Below, piece by piece: positions 35,815 to 44,045 of a stretch of DNA of 64,000 nt. The DNA is from Bog-473 sp963828505. Lineage in GTDB: Bacteria > Actinomycetota > Acidimicrobiia > Acidimicrobiales > RAAP-2. A model generated the notes under the pieces. That model did no database searches and was not told the origin of the DNA. It was given only the letters and a program-made list of their open reading frames with translations. Both the position numbers and the translations under genes were made by a program. Each line of letters starts with the position of its first letter. The stretch's first letter is position 1. The stretch is taken from positions 78,036-142,035 of the forward strand of contig CAWHFM010000015.1 of the NCBI GenBank assembly GCA_963828505.1. The letters are read 5' to 3'.

Positions 35815-37427
35815 CGGTCCTGCGGTCGGGCTCGGCCACGCACGTCGGACGGGTGCGACAGATCAACCAGGATCTGCCGTTGGAGCGGCCGAACCTGTAC
35901 GCGGTTGCCGACGGGATGGGCGGCCACGTCGGCGGTGAGGTGGCGGCGCGGGTGGCGGTCGAGACCCTGGAGCAGTCGTTCGGGCGCGAGCAGACGGCGG
36001 ACGGCCTCGTCCAGGCCTTCGACGAGGCCAACCTCGCCGTCTGGCAAGAGAGCCAGGTCAACACGGAGCTGCGCGGGATGGGTACCACGTTGACCGCCGC
36101 CGCGCTGGTGGCCGACGCCGACGGGCACGACGTCCTGGCGCTGGCCAACGTGGGCGACTCCCGGGCTTACGTGTTCTCGGAAGGACAGATCTCCCAGGTC
36201 ACGGCCGACCACAGCCTGGCCGAGGAGCGCGTGCGCCACGGCGAGATCACGGAGCAAGAGGCCGCCGTGCACCCGCAACGCCATATCCTCACCCGCGCTC
36301 TCGGGGTGTCGCCCGAGGTCGAGACCGACATCTGGGAGCTCCAGCTACGCACGGGAGACCGCCTCCTCCTGTGCAGCGACGGCCTCTCGAACGAGATCGA
36401 CATGGAGGACATAGCGGCGGTCCTGGCCGAAGAACCCGATCCGGGCGAGGCGGCGAGGCGGCTGGTCGACGCGGCCAACCGTCACGGCGGCGCGGACAAC
36501 ATCACCGTGGTCGTCGTCGACGTGCTCGTGGGTGAGGACACCACCGGTTCGACGTCGGTCGTGAGGCCGCTCCACGTCCCGGCGGCCGTGGTCGCGACGC
36601 AGGTCGCGGCCGGAGCGGCAGGAGAAGACGAAAACGACCGCGGCGACGACGACGACGGCGACGGCGACGAACCCGAGACGCGGGAGGGGGATGGAGTTGC
36701 CGCGCCACCGACGCCACCCCTCCCCCCCCCGACATCCCCCGGCGTGACGGAGGGCGCCAGCGCCGCCACGATCACCGCGGTCGTCCCGGCGATCGACGAC
36801 ACGCTGGCGCCTGGCTCGCGCCTCGGCTTCGACGGCGATAGCTCGTTGGCGGACTCCGGGCCGCACAGCGACCAGTTCTTCCTCGGCACGGTCGACTCGG
36901 CGCCCCTCGCTCGCGCTTCGGCTCGCGTTCCTCTTGCACCGAGCGAGCCCGTGGACAAGCCCAAGGTGAAGGAGAGCCGCCGCGCTCGGCGGCGCCGGCT
37001 CGGCATCCCGCGGCGCGTGACGTTCCGGGTCTTCTTGTTCGTTCTCCTCGTGGCGGCCGTCCCGGTGGCGGCCTACTTCGTTCTGAGGTGGTACGCCTAC
37101 GACAACTGGACGGTCGTGTTGCGGGGCGACCAGGTGGTGGTGGTGCAGGGCCAGTCCGGGGGAGTGCTGTGGTTCAAGCCGAAGGTTGTGGACCACACCG
37201 GCATCACCACCGCGCAGATCCTCCCCCCGGCAGTCGCCGCCATCGGGACCGGGGTCCAGGAACCGTCGCTGGCCAGCGCGCGGAGCTACGTGCAGAACCT
37301 CGTCAGCCAGTACAACCAGCAGCATGCGCCGCCCCCGACGACGACCACCACGACCACGACCACCACCACGACGACCGCGGGGGGCTCGACCACGACGACC
37401 GCGCCGTTAGGGGCTCCCGCGCCGTGA
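35811..37427 (+). CDS. pstP: PP2C-family Ser/Thr phosphatase PstP
   Basis: 538 aa from TTG 35811, whose TTGA overlaps the fhaB stop. The PP2C domain (about 1-245) has VRQINQDLP, YAVADGMGGHVGGEVAARVA, ANVGDSRAYVFSEGQISQVT, LLCSDGLSNEIDMEDI and RHGGADNITVVVVDV, giving the metal-binding aspartates. A long acidic and Pro-rich linker leads to one membrane helix (VFLFVLLVAAVPVAAYFVL, about 405-424) and an extracellular tail ending in a run of about 13 threonines. It reverses PknB phosphorylation. pknB follows 77 nt downstream. Confidence 0.93.
   Translation: MTVLRSGSATHVGRVRQINQDLPLERPNLYAVADGMGGHVGGEVAARVAVETLEQSFGREQTADGLVQAFDEANLAVWQESQVNTELRGMGTTLTAAALVADADGHDVLALANVGDSRAYVFSEGQISQVTADHSLAEERVRHGEITEQEAAVHPQRHILTRALGVSPEVETDIWELQLRTGDRLLLCSDGLSNEIDMEDIAAVLAEEPDPGEAARRLVDAANRHGGADNITVVVVDVLVGEDTTGSTSVVRPLHVPAAVVATQVAAGAAGEDENDRGDDDDGDGDEPETREGDGVAAPPTPPLPPPTSPGVTEGASAATITAVVPAIDDTLAPGSRLGFDGDSSLADSGPHSDQFFLGTVDSAPLARASARVPLAPSEPVDKPKVKESRRARRRRLGIPRRVTFRVFLFVLLVAAVPVAAYFVLRWYAYDNWTVVLRGDQVVVVQGQSGGVLWFKPKVVDHTGITTAQILPPAVAAIGTGVQEPSLASARSYVQNLVSQYNQQHAPPPTTTTTTTTTTTTTAGGSTTTTAPLGAPAP
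37335..37405. repeat. ACC/ACG trinucleotide-rich stretch encoding poly-Thr
   Basis: Low-complexity threonine codons at the pstP 3' end. A similar but shorter Thr/Ser stretch ends pknB (about 39405-39480). Probably flexible, glycosylatable extracellular linkers. Confidence 0.7.
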
Positions 37428-37489
37428 CCAATTACCACCCCGTCCCCGAAGACGCCGTCGCGCCACCTCGTGGCGCGGGACGCCCAGCG

Positions 37490-37495
37490 TAGGCT
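37490..37495 (+). promoter_or_regulatory. Leaderless -10 element of pknB
   Basis: TAGGCT 9 nt before ATG 37505, in the pstP-pknB gap; gives pknB its own promoter. Confidence 0.5.
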
Positions 37496-37504
37496 CAGGG
37501 CGCC

Positions 37505-39520
37505 ATGCAGCCGGTCGACACCCCGCGGATCTACTCGGGCCGATACGAGCTGACCCACCTCGTCGCGCGCGGCGGCATGGCCCTGGTGTATCGCGCCGTC
37601 GACCGCGAGCTCGATCGTGCCGTGGCGCTCAAGGTGTTGTTCCCGGAGCTGTCGATCGACCGGGCCTTCGTCGAGCGCTTCCGCCGGGAGGCCCAGGCAG
37701 CCGCCAACCTCTCGCACCCCAACATCGTCCCGGTCTACGACTGGGGCGAGGACGACGGCGCCTACTTCATCGTCATGGAGTTCGTCGAGGGCAGGCCGCT
37801 CTCAGCCGTGCTGCGGGAAGATCCGCCGATGGAGCCGGAGCAGATCGCCCGCATCGGGGCGGGAGTCGCCGCCGCGCTCGCCTTCGCCCACCGGCACGGC
37901 GTCGTCCACCGGGACGTGAAGCCGGGGAACATCCTCATGACCCCCGAGGGGGACGTGAAAGTCACCGACTTCGGCATCGCCCGCGCCATCAACACGGAGG
38001 AGAGCCTCACGCAGACGGGCGCGGTCATGGGGACGGCGGCCTACTTCTCGCCCGAGCAGGCCGAAGGAAAGGGTGTCGACGCACGCAGCGACATCTACAG
38101 CCTCGGTGTCGTCCTCTACGAGATGTCGGTGGGTCGCCCTCCGTTCACCGGTGACTCCCCGGTCGCCGTCGCCTCCAAGCACGTGCGCGACCACCCGGTG
38201 CTGCCGCGGGTGGCCAACCCGGCGGTGCCCGCCGCGTTCGAGGCCGTGGTGATGAAGGCGCTAGCCAAGAACCCTGCGGACCGCTACTCCTCGGCCGAGG
38301 AGCTGCGGGCCGATCTCCTGCGCTTCGCCGACGGGCGGCCGGTCGAGGCCGTCGACGTGGCCGCTACCGGCGTCATGGGCGCGGTCGGCGCCTTCGACGC
38401 CACCGAGGCCGTCATGACGACCGGGCAGACTCAGGCCATCCCGCTCGACGGCCGGACCTACCCGGGCGGCGAGGACGAAGAGAAGGAGCGCAAGCGTCGG
38501 ACGCGCCGCCTCGTCGCTCTCCTTGTCGTACTCCTGGTCGCGCTCGCCGTCGTCGCGTTCTTCCTGGTGCGCGCGCTGGGCGGCGGATCGAACGTGAACG
38601 TGCCGGATGTCGTGGGCCTGCCCCAGGCCGTCGCCATCCACACACTCCAGGACGAGGGGCTCGTCGTCGGCCAGATCACCTCCCAGCAGAACCCCCGTAC
38701 CAGGGGCACCGTCTTGTCGACCGACCCGACTTCGGGGGCCTCGGTGGCGAAGAGCTCAATGGTCGACCTGGTGGTCAGTGCCGGCCCGAACGTCCCGATC
38801 GTCACGGTGCCGCCGGTCAAGGGCGACCCGCTGGCACAGGCCATTCAGGCGTTGAACGTGGTGGGGCTGGCGTACACCGTGCACAACGTGCCGGGCGGTA
38901 ACCAGCCGGAAGGCACCGTGCTCGGTCAGTCGCCACCGGGCGGGAGCAAGGTCAAGCAGACGACGAAGGTGGTCCTGACCGTGTCGGCCAGCCAGACCTC
39001 GGTCTCGGTGCCGTCCGTCGTCGGGCAGACGCCGACGGCAGCCGGTGCCATCTTGAACCAGGCACACCTCAACGTGGGGGGTCAGACGGGTGCCTGCTCC
39101 GACCAGTACGCCGGCGGGCTGGTCTCGGCCCAGAACCCCGGGGCGGGACAGACCGTGCCCCCGAACACGGCCGTCTCGGTCGTGATCTCCACCGGGCGTT
39201 GTGCCACCGTGCCCGGCGTGGTCGGTCAGGGCGCCTCGGCGGCCCAGCAGGCCATCTCGACCGCCGGGCTCGTCGCCAACACCACCTTCGACACCGCGTG
39301 CCCCGGCGGGGCCAGCCCGGGCTTCGTCGACGCCCAGAACCCGGCCGCCAACACCCAGGTGGCCACGGGGAGCACGGTCACCATCTCGGTCTGTCAGCCC
39401 TCGACCACGACCACCTCGACCAGCACGACGACCACGAGCACGACGGACCTCCCGACCACGACCTCTCCCACGACTGGGAATTCGGGCGCTACCGGTCAGG
39501 AGCCCAAGGGCGGTCGCTGA
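37505..39520 (+). CDS. pknB: PASTA-domain Ser/Thr protein kinase PknB
   Basis: 671 aa. Kinase domain (about 10-275): YELTHLVARGGMALVYRAVD, AVALKVLFPELS (Lys), HGVVHRDVKPGNILMTPEGD, KVTDFGIARAIN and MGTAAYFSPEQAEGKGVDAR. Membrane helix RLVALLVVLLVALAVVAFFL (about 338-357). Four extracellular PASTA repeats follow (NVNVPDVVGLPQAVAIHTLQ; VPIVTVPPVKGDPLAQAIQA; VSVPSVVGQTPTAAGAI; ATVPGVVGQGASAAQQAIS), which bind muropeptides or lipid II, then a Thr/Ser tail. It controls growth and division by phosphorylating FHA partners and MviN. pknA, rodA and pbpA, usually between pstP and pknB, are absent here. Confidence 0.95.
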   Translation: MQPVDTPRIYSGRYELTHLVARGGMALVYRAVDRELDRAVALKVLFPELSIDRAFVERFRREAQAAANLSHPNIVPVYDWGEDDGAYFIVMEFVEGRPLSAVLREDPPMEPEQIARIGAGVAAALAFAHRHGVVHRDVKPGNILMTPEGDVKVTDFGIARAINTEESLTQTGAVMGTAAYFSPEQAEGKGVDARSDIYSLGVVLYEMSVGRPPFTGDSPVAVASKHVRDHPVLPRVANPAVPAAFEAVVMKALAKNPADRYSSAEELRADLLRFADGRPVEAVDVAATGVMGAVGAFDATEAVMTTGQTQAIPLDGRTYPGGEDEEKERKRRTRRLVALLVVLLVALAVVAFFLVRALGGGSNVNVPDVVGLPQAVAIHTLQDEGLVVGQITSQQNPRTRGTVLSTDPTSGASVAKSSMVDLVVSAGPNVPIVTVPPVKGDPLAQAIQALNVVGLAYTVHNVPGGNQPEGTVLGQSPPGGSKVKQTTKVVLTVSASQTSVSVPSVVGQTPTAAGAILNQAHLNVGGQTGACSDQYAGGLVSAQNPGAGQTVPPNTAVSVVISTGRCATVPGVVGQGASAAQQAISTAGLVANTTFDTACPGGASPGFVDAQNPAANTQVATGSTVTISVCQPSTTTTSTSTTTTSTTDLPTTTSPTTGNSGATGQEPKGGR

Positions 39521-39531
39521 CGGTCGCTCCG

Positions 39532-40137
39532 TCAGCCGGAAGCGGGGGTCACGGCGAGCGTGCCCAGCTGAGCCAGGAAGTTGGCGAGGAGGGCAGGGCC
39601 GGAAGCGGTCAGGACGGACTCGGGGTGGAACTGCACCCCTTCGACCCCCAGCGATCGGTGGCGCAGGCCCATGACCACCCCGTCGCGCGAGGTAGCCGTC
39701 ACCTCCAGCTCGCCGGGTACCGACTCGGGCCGGACCACGAGCGAGTGGTAGCGCGTGGCTACGAAAGGGTTGGGAAGCCCGGCGAAGAGGCCCGTTCCGT
39801 CGTGGTGGATCTCGGAGGTCTTGCCGTGCATGAGATGCGGTGCGGCGACGACCTCGGCGCCGAAAGCCTGGCCGATGCACTGGTGGCCCAGGCAGACCCC
39901 GAGGATCGGCACCTCGCCGGCCAGGTCCCCGATGGCACGGAGGCTGACGCCGCCGTCCTCGGGCCGGCCCGGGCCGGGCGAGACCAGCACGGCGTCGGGT
40001 TGCTCGGCCCGGATGCCGGCCACGTCGATGGCGTCGTTGCGGAAGACGACCGGGTCCGCGCCCAGCTCGCCCAGCTCCTGGACCAGGTTGTAGACGAAGG
40101 AGTCGTAGTTGTCGATGACGAGCACGCGGGCGCCCAT
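39532..40137 (-). CDS. trpG: Glutamine amidotransferase, anthranilate/aminodeoxychorismate synthase component II
   Basis: 201 aa from ATG 40137. RVLVIDNYDSFVYNLVQELG start, VLVSPGPGRPEDGGVS, catalytic Cys in ILGVCLGHQCIGQAFGAEVV, and the His/Glu pair in GVQFHPESVLT; YHSLVVRPESVP also conserved. It releases ammonia from glutamine for anthranilate (TrpG) or aminodeoxychorismate (PabA) synthesis; in actinobacteria the copy beside pknB and crgA is annotated either way. Divergent from crgA, with TACGAT 9 nt before its ATG. Confidence 0.92.
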   Translation of the reverse strand: MGARVLVIDNYDSFVYNLVQELGELGADPVVFRNDAIDVAGIRAEQPDAVLVSPGPGRPEDGGVSLRAIGDLAGEVPILGVCLGHQCIGQAFGAEVVAAPHLMHGKTSEIHHDGTGLFAGLPNPFVATRYHSLVVRPESVPGELEVTATSRDGVVMGLRHRSLGVEGVQFHPESVLTASGPALLANFLAQLGTLAVTPASG

Positions 40138-40146
40138 GGGTGGCCG

Positions 40147-40152
40147 ATCGTA
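40147..40152 (-). promoter_or_regulatory. Leaderless -10 element of trpG
   Basis: TACGAT on the minus strand, 9 nt before ATG 40137. It lies 20 bp from the divergent crgA -10. Confidence 0.5.
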
Positions 40153-40172
40153 CCGGAGCCCGGTCGGCTGGC

Positions 40173-40178
40173 TAACCT
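40173..40178 (+). promoter_or_regulatory. Leaderless -10 element of crgA
   Basis: TAACCT 8 nt before GTG 40187. Confidence 0.5.
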
Positions 40179-40186
40179 CTGCCCTC

Positions 40187-40507
40187 GTGGCAACGAGCAC
40201 CAAGGGACCGGGTGGCGCTTCGCGCAAGGGCAAGTCGGCGGCCGGCCGCACCTCGACGTCGAAGGTGGGCCGGTACAAGACGGCCGAGGAGAGCGGGCGC
40301 TACACCGCGCCCATCCCCAAGAGCGTCCGTCACAGCCCCCCGTGGTTCGGCGCGCTCATCCTGGTGCTGCTCATCGGCGGGGTCGCCGTCATCACCGTCA
40401 ACTACCTGGGCCACCTGCCGTTCATGGCCCACGGCTCGCCCTGGGGTCTGGTCATCGGCCTGGTGGCGATCTTCTCGGGTTTCCTGCTGGCCACCCGCTA
40501 TCGCTGA
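40187..40507 (+). CDS. crgA: Cell division protein CrgA
   Basis: 106 aa from GTG 40187. A basic N-terminal cytoplasmic part (ATSTKGPGGASRKGKSAAGR, GRYTAPIPKSVRHSPPWFGA) and two membrane helices (LILVLLIGGVAVITVNYLG; WGLVIGLVAIFSGFLLATRY) match the actinobacteria-specific CrgA family. CrgA recruits FtsI/PBPs and FtsQ at the septum (mycobacteria) or inhibits Z-ring formation (Streptomyces). Location after pknB/trpG is the conserved one. Confidence 0.93.
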   Translation: MATSTKGPGGASRKGKSAAGRTSTSKVGRYKTAEESGRYTAPIPKSVRHSPPWFGALILVLLIGGVAVITVNYLGHLPFMAHGSPWGLVIGLVAIFSGFLLATRYR

Positions 40508-40531
40508 ACCGGGCCGGGCCGGGCCGGGCCG
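40508..40531. repeat. GGGCC short tandem repeat
   Basis: Four consecutive ccggg-type 5-bp units in the 46-nt gap between the convergent crgA and thiolase genes, followed by the palindrome gcgtcgacgc. Not a standard terminator (no T-run). Confidence 0.6.
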
Positions 40532-40553
40532 CGTCGACGCGCCCGCGCCTGCG

Positions 40554-41741
40554 TCAGCCCAGCCGCTCGATGACGGTCGCGTTGGCCAGCCCGCCGCCCT
40601 CACACATCGTCAGGAGCCCGTAGCGCCCGTCGGTGCGCTCGAGCTCGTTGACGAGCGAGGCCATGAGCTTGCCGCCCGAGGCGCCCAGAGGGTGGCCCAG
40701 CGCGATGGCCCCGCCGTTGGGGTTGACGAGGTCCATGTTGGGGTGGTGCTCCTTCTCCCAGGCCAGCACGACCGAGGCGAACGCCTCGTTGATCTCCACT
40801 GCGTCGATGTCGTCGAGCGTCAACTTGGCGCGCTCGAGCACGGTGGTGGTGGCCGGGATCGGACCCGTGAGCATGGTCACCGGGTCGACGCCGGCCAGGG
40901 CGAAGGCGCAGAAGCGCGCCCGTGGGGTCAGCCCCAGCGAGCTGGCCTTCTCCTCGCTCATGATCAGCACTGCCGACGAGCCGTCGGTGATCTGCGACGA
41001 GTTCCCCGCCGTGACCTTGCCGTCCTCCTTGAAGGCCGGCTTCAGGTTGGCGAGCGCCTCCACGGTCGAGTTGGGCCTGATGCCCTCGTCGGCGGCGAAC
41101 ACCTCGTCGGTGTCGTTGCCCTCGTCGTCGTGGACCGAGACGGGCACGATCTCACGCTCGAACCGGCCTTCGGCCGTTGCGCGCGCCGCCCGCTGGTGGC
41201 TGCGCACGGAGTAGGCGTCCAGCTCCTGGCGCGAGATGCCCCACTGGTCGGCGATCATCTCAGCCCCGATGCCCTGTCCCTTGAGCCGGCTGTGCCCCTC
41301 GTCGTCGGTGTAGCGGGCCATCATGCGTGGGCCGAAGGGAAAACCGAAGTCGCGCACGACCGACGAGCCCATCGGGGTGTGCGTCATCGACTCGACCCCG
41401 GCCGCCACCACGACGTCGTAGGCGCCGGCGATCACGCCCTGGGCTGCGAAGTGGATCGCCTGCTGGGACGACCCGCACTGGCGGTCGATGGTGGTGGCGG
41501 GGACGGACTCGGGCCAGCCCGCGGCCAGCACGGCGTTACGCCCGATGTTGAGCGACTGCTCCGAGACCTGCATGACGCAGCCCATGATCACGTCGTCCAC
41601 CTGGGCCGGGTCCAGGCCGTTGCGCTCGGCCAGGGCCTTGAGCGTCTCCGACGCCAGGTCGACGGCGTGCCAGTTGCGAAGCTTCCCGTTTCGCTTGCCC
41701 CCGGCGGTGCGGACGGCGTCGACGATGACTGCGGTGGTCAT
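40554..41741 (-). CDS. Acetyl-CoA acetyltransferase (thiolase)
   Basis: 395 aa from ATG 41741 with RBS gggaggag. Nucleophilic Cys in TTIDRQCGSSQQAIHF, His in NPNGGAIALGHPLGASGGKL, second Cys in LLTMCEGGGLANATVIERLG. DAVRTAGGKRNGKLRNWHAV opening is common in fatty-acid or steroid beta-oxidation thiolases of actinobacteria. It cleaves 3-ketoacyl-CoA or condenses two acetyl-CoA. A -10 TAAACT (41799-41804, minus) lies 57 nt upstream. Confidence 0.93.
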   Translation of the reverse strand: MTTAVIVDAVRTAGGKRNGKLRNWHAVDLASETLKALAERNGLDPAQVDDVIMGCVMQVSEQSLNIGRNAVLAAGWPESVPATTIDRQCGSSQQAIHFAAQGVIAGAYDVVVAAGVESMTHTPMGSSVVRDFGFPFGPRMMARYTDDEGHSRLKGQGIGAEMIADQWGISRQELDAYSVRSHQRAARATAEGRFEREIVPVSVHDDEGNDTDEVFAADEGIRPNSTVEALANLKPAFKEDGKVTAGNSSQITDGSSAVLIMSEEKASSLGLTPRARFCAFALAGVDPVTMLTGPIPATTTVLERAKLTLDDIDAVEINEAFASVVLAWEKEHHPNMDLVNPNGGAIALGHPLGASGGKLMASLVNELERTDGRYGLLTMCEGGGLANATVIERLG

Positions 41742-41798
41742 GGCGTGTCTCCTCCCAGCTCCGGCGGCGGGCAGTCCCGGCCGGGTCAAGATCGACCC

Positions 41799-41804
41799 AG
41801 TTTA
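41799..41804 (-). promoter_or_regulatory. -10 element of thiolase gene
   Basis: TAAACT on the minus strand; leader of about 55 nt with a Shine-Dalgarno before ATG 41741. Confidence 0.4.
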
Positions 41805-41850
41805 CCGGCCCCGGGGAGGTCCCCCACCTGGGGGCCGCGACCGGGAGGAT

Positions 41851-41856
41851 TAGGGT
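41851..41856 (+). promoter_or_regulatory. Leaderless -10 element of the thioesterase gene
   Basis: TAGGGT 9 nt before ATG 41866, divergent from the thiolase promoter. Confidence 0.45.
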
Positions 41857-41865
41857 CTGCCGGCG

Positions 41866-42369
41866 ATGACCGGCAGCGGGAGTGACGAAGGGAAGAAAGA
41901 CGACACCCGCCAGGCGGCGGCGGCGGCGGCCAAGGACATGGACCGCTGGCTCGGCGACGGGGGCATGCCCATCATCGACGTGGTCGGCGGCGCGTTCACC
42001 GGCTACGGCGTCGACGGCGAGGACCTGGGCTGGGTGGACGGCACCTTCACGCCCACGGAGATGGCGTGCAACCCGCACGGGATCACCCAGGCCGGTGTGC
42101 ACGCGTTGCTGCTCGATGCGTGCATGAACTTCGCCATCAACGCCGCCTTGCCCGGCAGGGCGCGCACACGGGGAACGCTCGAGATCAAGACGGAGACGAT
42201 GCGGCCGGCTCTCAAGGGCGAGCCGTACGTGCTCCGGGGCGAGGTGGTGAGGTTGGCCCGCCAGGTCGCCTACGCCGAGGGCGCCGTGCGTGACGCCGGG
42301 GGCACGCTCCTGAGCCGGGCGACCGGGACCTTTCTCCTGCATCGACCGGAACCCGACCCCTCCCCCTGA
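41866..42369 (+). CDS. PaaI-type hotdog thioesterase
   Basis: 167 aa. A charged, Ala-rich N-terminus precedes the hotdog fold: DLGWVDGTFTPTEMACNPHG, the catalytic-helix region ITQAGVHALLLDACMNFAIN, then TRGTLEIKTETMRPALKGEP and VAYAEGAVRDAGGTLLSRAT. Hydrolyses an acyl- or phenylacyl-CoA, in line with the divergent thiolase. The last codons are TCC CCC TGA C, a possible +1 frameshift site leading into the next frame, which lacks a normal start codon. Confidence 0.85.
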   Translation: MTGSGSDEGKKDDTRQAAAAAAKDMDRWLGDGGMPIIDVVGGAFTGYGVDGEDLGWVDGTFTPTEMACNPHGITQAGVHALLLDACMNFAINAALPGRARTRGTLEIKTETMRPALKGEPYVLRGEVVRLARQVAYAEGAVRDAGGTLLSRATGTFLLHRPEPDPSP

Positions 42370-43117
42370 CCCCTACTGGGTCCCGCCGCCCGGACCCGGC
42401 GTCTGCCGTATCTGCTGCGGCCCGGCCGCCGGCCATGCGCTGTGCTTCGCCTGTGGCGTCGTGGGGCGGCGTCTGGGCTTCCCGCTGACCCCGGTGGTAC
42501 CGCTGCGGCTGTGCCCGATCCCCGGTCCGCTCTACACCGTGCTGATGGGGTACAAGGAGTCGCCGGTCGCCGAGGCCCGCGCCCGCTATGCCACCATGCC
42601 GGCGCGCCTTCTCCGCGAGTTCCTGGCGGCCCACGCCGGCTGCGTCGCCGCTGTGGCGGGAGGACCCTTGGGCGTCGCCCTCGGCGTGCCCTCGACCGCC
42701 CGGCCCAACGGTGCCCCGCTCACGGCGCTCGACGGGATGGCCGGGGCAGCCGAAGCGGGCGGGGCCTGCTGGTCGCCCGCCGTGCTTCGCCGCGCCGCCG
42801 CTCCAGTCGGGCATATGCACCCCGATGCCGGCGCCTTCTCGGTCTTGCCGGAGGCACACCGGCGACTGGAGGGAGAACGCGTGCTGCTGTTCGACGACAC
42901 CTACGTCAGCGGGGCGCGGGCGCAGAGCGCGGCGGCCGCGCTGCGGCGGGCCGGTGCGGCGGCGGTGGTGGTCGTCGTGCTCGGGCGCGTCCTCCGGCCC
43001 GACCGCGCTCCCTCCCACGCCGCTTTCCTGCGAGCGCACCGGCGTGCGGGGCCCGAGGCGGGCCGCGCCTGCTCACCGTGCTGCCGTTGCACTCAGGCCG
43101 GGACGCCCAGCGAGTAG
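42314..43117 (+). CDS. ComF/amidophosphoribosyltransferase-like protein with zinc ribbon, start unclear
   Basis: The frame is open from 42314 to 43117. A Cys-rich N-terminus (VCRICCGPAAGHALCFACG, about 42401-42457) resembles the zinc ribbon of ComF-type phosphoribosyltransferases; GYKESPVAEARARYATMPAR follows and the PRPP-binding loop is ERVLLFDDTYVSGARAQSAA. No ATG, GTG or TTG occurs in frame before GTG 42461, which would delete the ribbon. Either it is joined to the thioesterase by +1 frameshifting at CCC UGA C (42364-42370), or it uses a rare start, or a base is wrong. Role unknown; relatives act in DNA uptake or nucleotide salvage. Confidence 0.7.
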   Translation, partial: AGRPGPFSCIDRNPTPPPDPYWVPPPGPGVCRICCGPAAGHALCFACGVVGRRLGFPLTPVVPLRLCPIPGPLYTVLMGYKESPVAEARARYATMPARLLREFLAAHAGCVAAVAGGPLGVALGVPSTARPNGAPLTALDGMAGAAEAGGACWSPAVLRRAAAPVGHMHPDAGAFSVLPEAHRRLEGERVLLFDDTYVSGARAQSAAAALRRAGAAAVVVVVLGRVLRPDRAPSHAAFLRAHRRAGPEAGRACSPCCRCTQAGTPSE

Positions 43118-44040
43118 CGCACTCCGGTCAGCTCCTCCGAGGTCGTCCAGAGCGCGGCGGCGTCGGCCCGGTCGCGAGCGTGTCGCGACGGCGTGACCAC
43201 ACGGGGCGGCCCCCAGAGCTGGAGCGGACCGCCCGGCCCGACGTACTGCCCACCGTGCACGGACGATGAGGTCGCGGCGCAGAGGACGGGCAGGGCTCCC
43301 GCCGCCGTGGCTTGCCCGATCGTCGCCCCGGCGGCGCGCGCCAGCTTCCGTCGCACCCGGCCGCCCTTCAGGTCGGCACCGTTGCCGGCCAGGTTGCTCC
43401 GCGTCCAGCCGGGGTGTGCCGCCACGGCGATGGTCCGCAGCGCGGCCGCGGCGAGCCGGCGTTGGAGTTCGGCCACGAAGAGGAGGTTGGCCAGCTTCGA
43501 CGTGCCGTACGCCTCCCAGGGGTTGGCGATCCGGACTCCGGCGACGTCGTCCGCGCGCAGGCGCCCGATGCGGTGCACGTGCGAGCTGACGCCGACGATC
43601 CGGGAGCGCTCGGTAGTCACGACGCGCTCGAGCAGCAGGCCGGTGAGGGCGAAATGCCCCAGGTGGTTCGTGGCCATGTGCAGCTCGAATCCGTCCGCCG
43701 TGAGCTGGTGCGGCGCGCCCATGACGCCGGCGTTGTTCACGAGGAGGTCGAGGCGGGCGTGGCGGGCCAGGAACGAGGCGGCGGCATGGCGGACCGAGTC
43801 CAGGTCGGCCAGGTCGAGCGTCAGCACCTCGAGCGAACTGCGACTCAGGTCGTTGTCGAGCTCGTCGTAGGCCCGCCGGGCCCTCGCCTCGTCGCGGCAG
43901 GCCATCACCACATGCGCGCCGTGCTCGGCCAGGGCACGTGTCGTCTCGAACCCGATGCCGCTGTTGGCCCCGGTGACGAGGGCGACCCGTCCGGTCAGGT
44001 CGCCGATGTCGTCCTCGGTCCAGGTGCCGCCGGTCGCCAC
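43093..44040 (-). CDS. Short-chain dehydrogenase/reductase (retinol-dehydrogenase-like)
   Basis: 315 aa from GTG 44040. Cofactor motif GRVALVTGANSGIGFETTRA (TGxxxGIG), DLLVNNAGVMGAPHQLTADG (NNAG), SRIVGVSSHVHRIG (Ser), and AYGTSKLANLLFVAELQRR (YxxxK). LxMATNHLGHFALTGLLLER is typical of the RDH/WW-oxidoreductase-like subfamily. NAD(P)-dependent oxidoreductase with unknown substrate. Starts 5 nt after the pirin stop, so a two-gene operon; its 3' end overlaps the convergent ComF-like gene by 25 nt. Confidence 0.9.
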   Translation of the reverse strand: MATGGTWTEDDIGDLTGRVALVTGANSGIGFETTRALAEHGAHVVMACRDEARARRAYDELDNDLSRSSLEVLTLDLADLDSVRHAAASFLARHARLDLLVNNAGVMGAPHQLTADGFELHMATNHLGHFALTGLLLERVVTTERSRIVGVSSHVHRIGRLRADDVAGVRIANPWEAYGTSKLANLLFVAELQRRLAAAALRTIAVAAHPGWTRSNLAGNGADLKGGRVRRKLARAAGATIGQATAAGALPVLCAATSSSVHGGQYVGPGGPLQLWGPPRVVTPSRHARDRADAAALWTTSEELTGVRYSLGVPA

Positions 44041-44045
44041 GGTCG

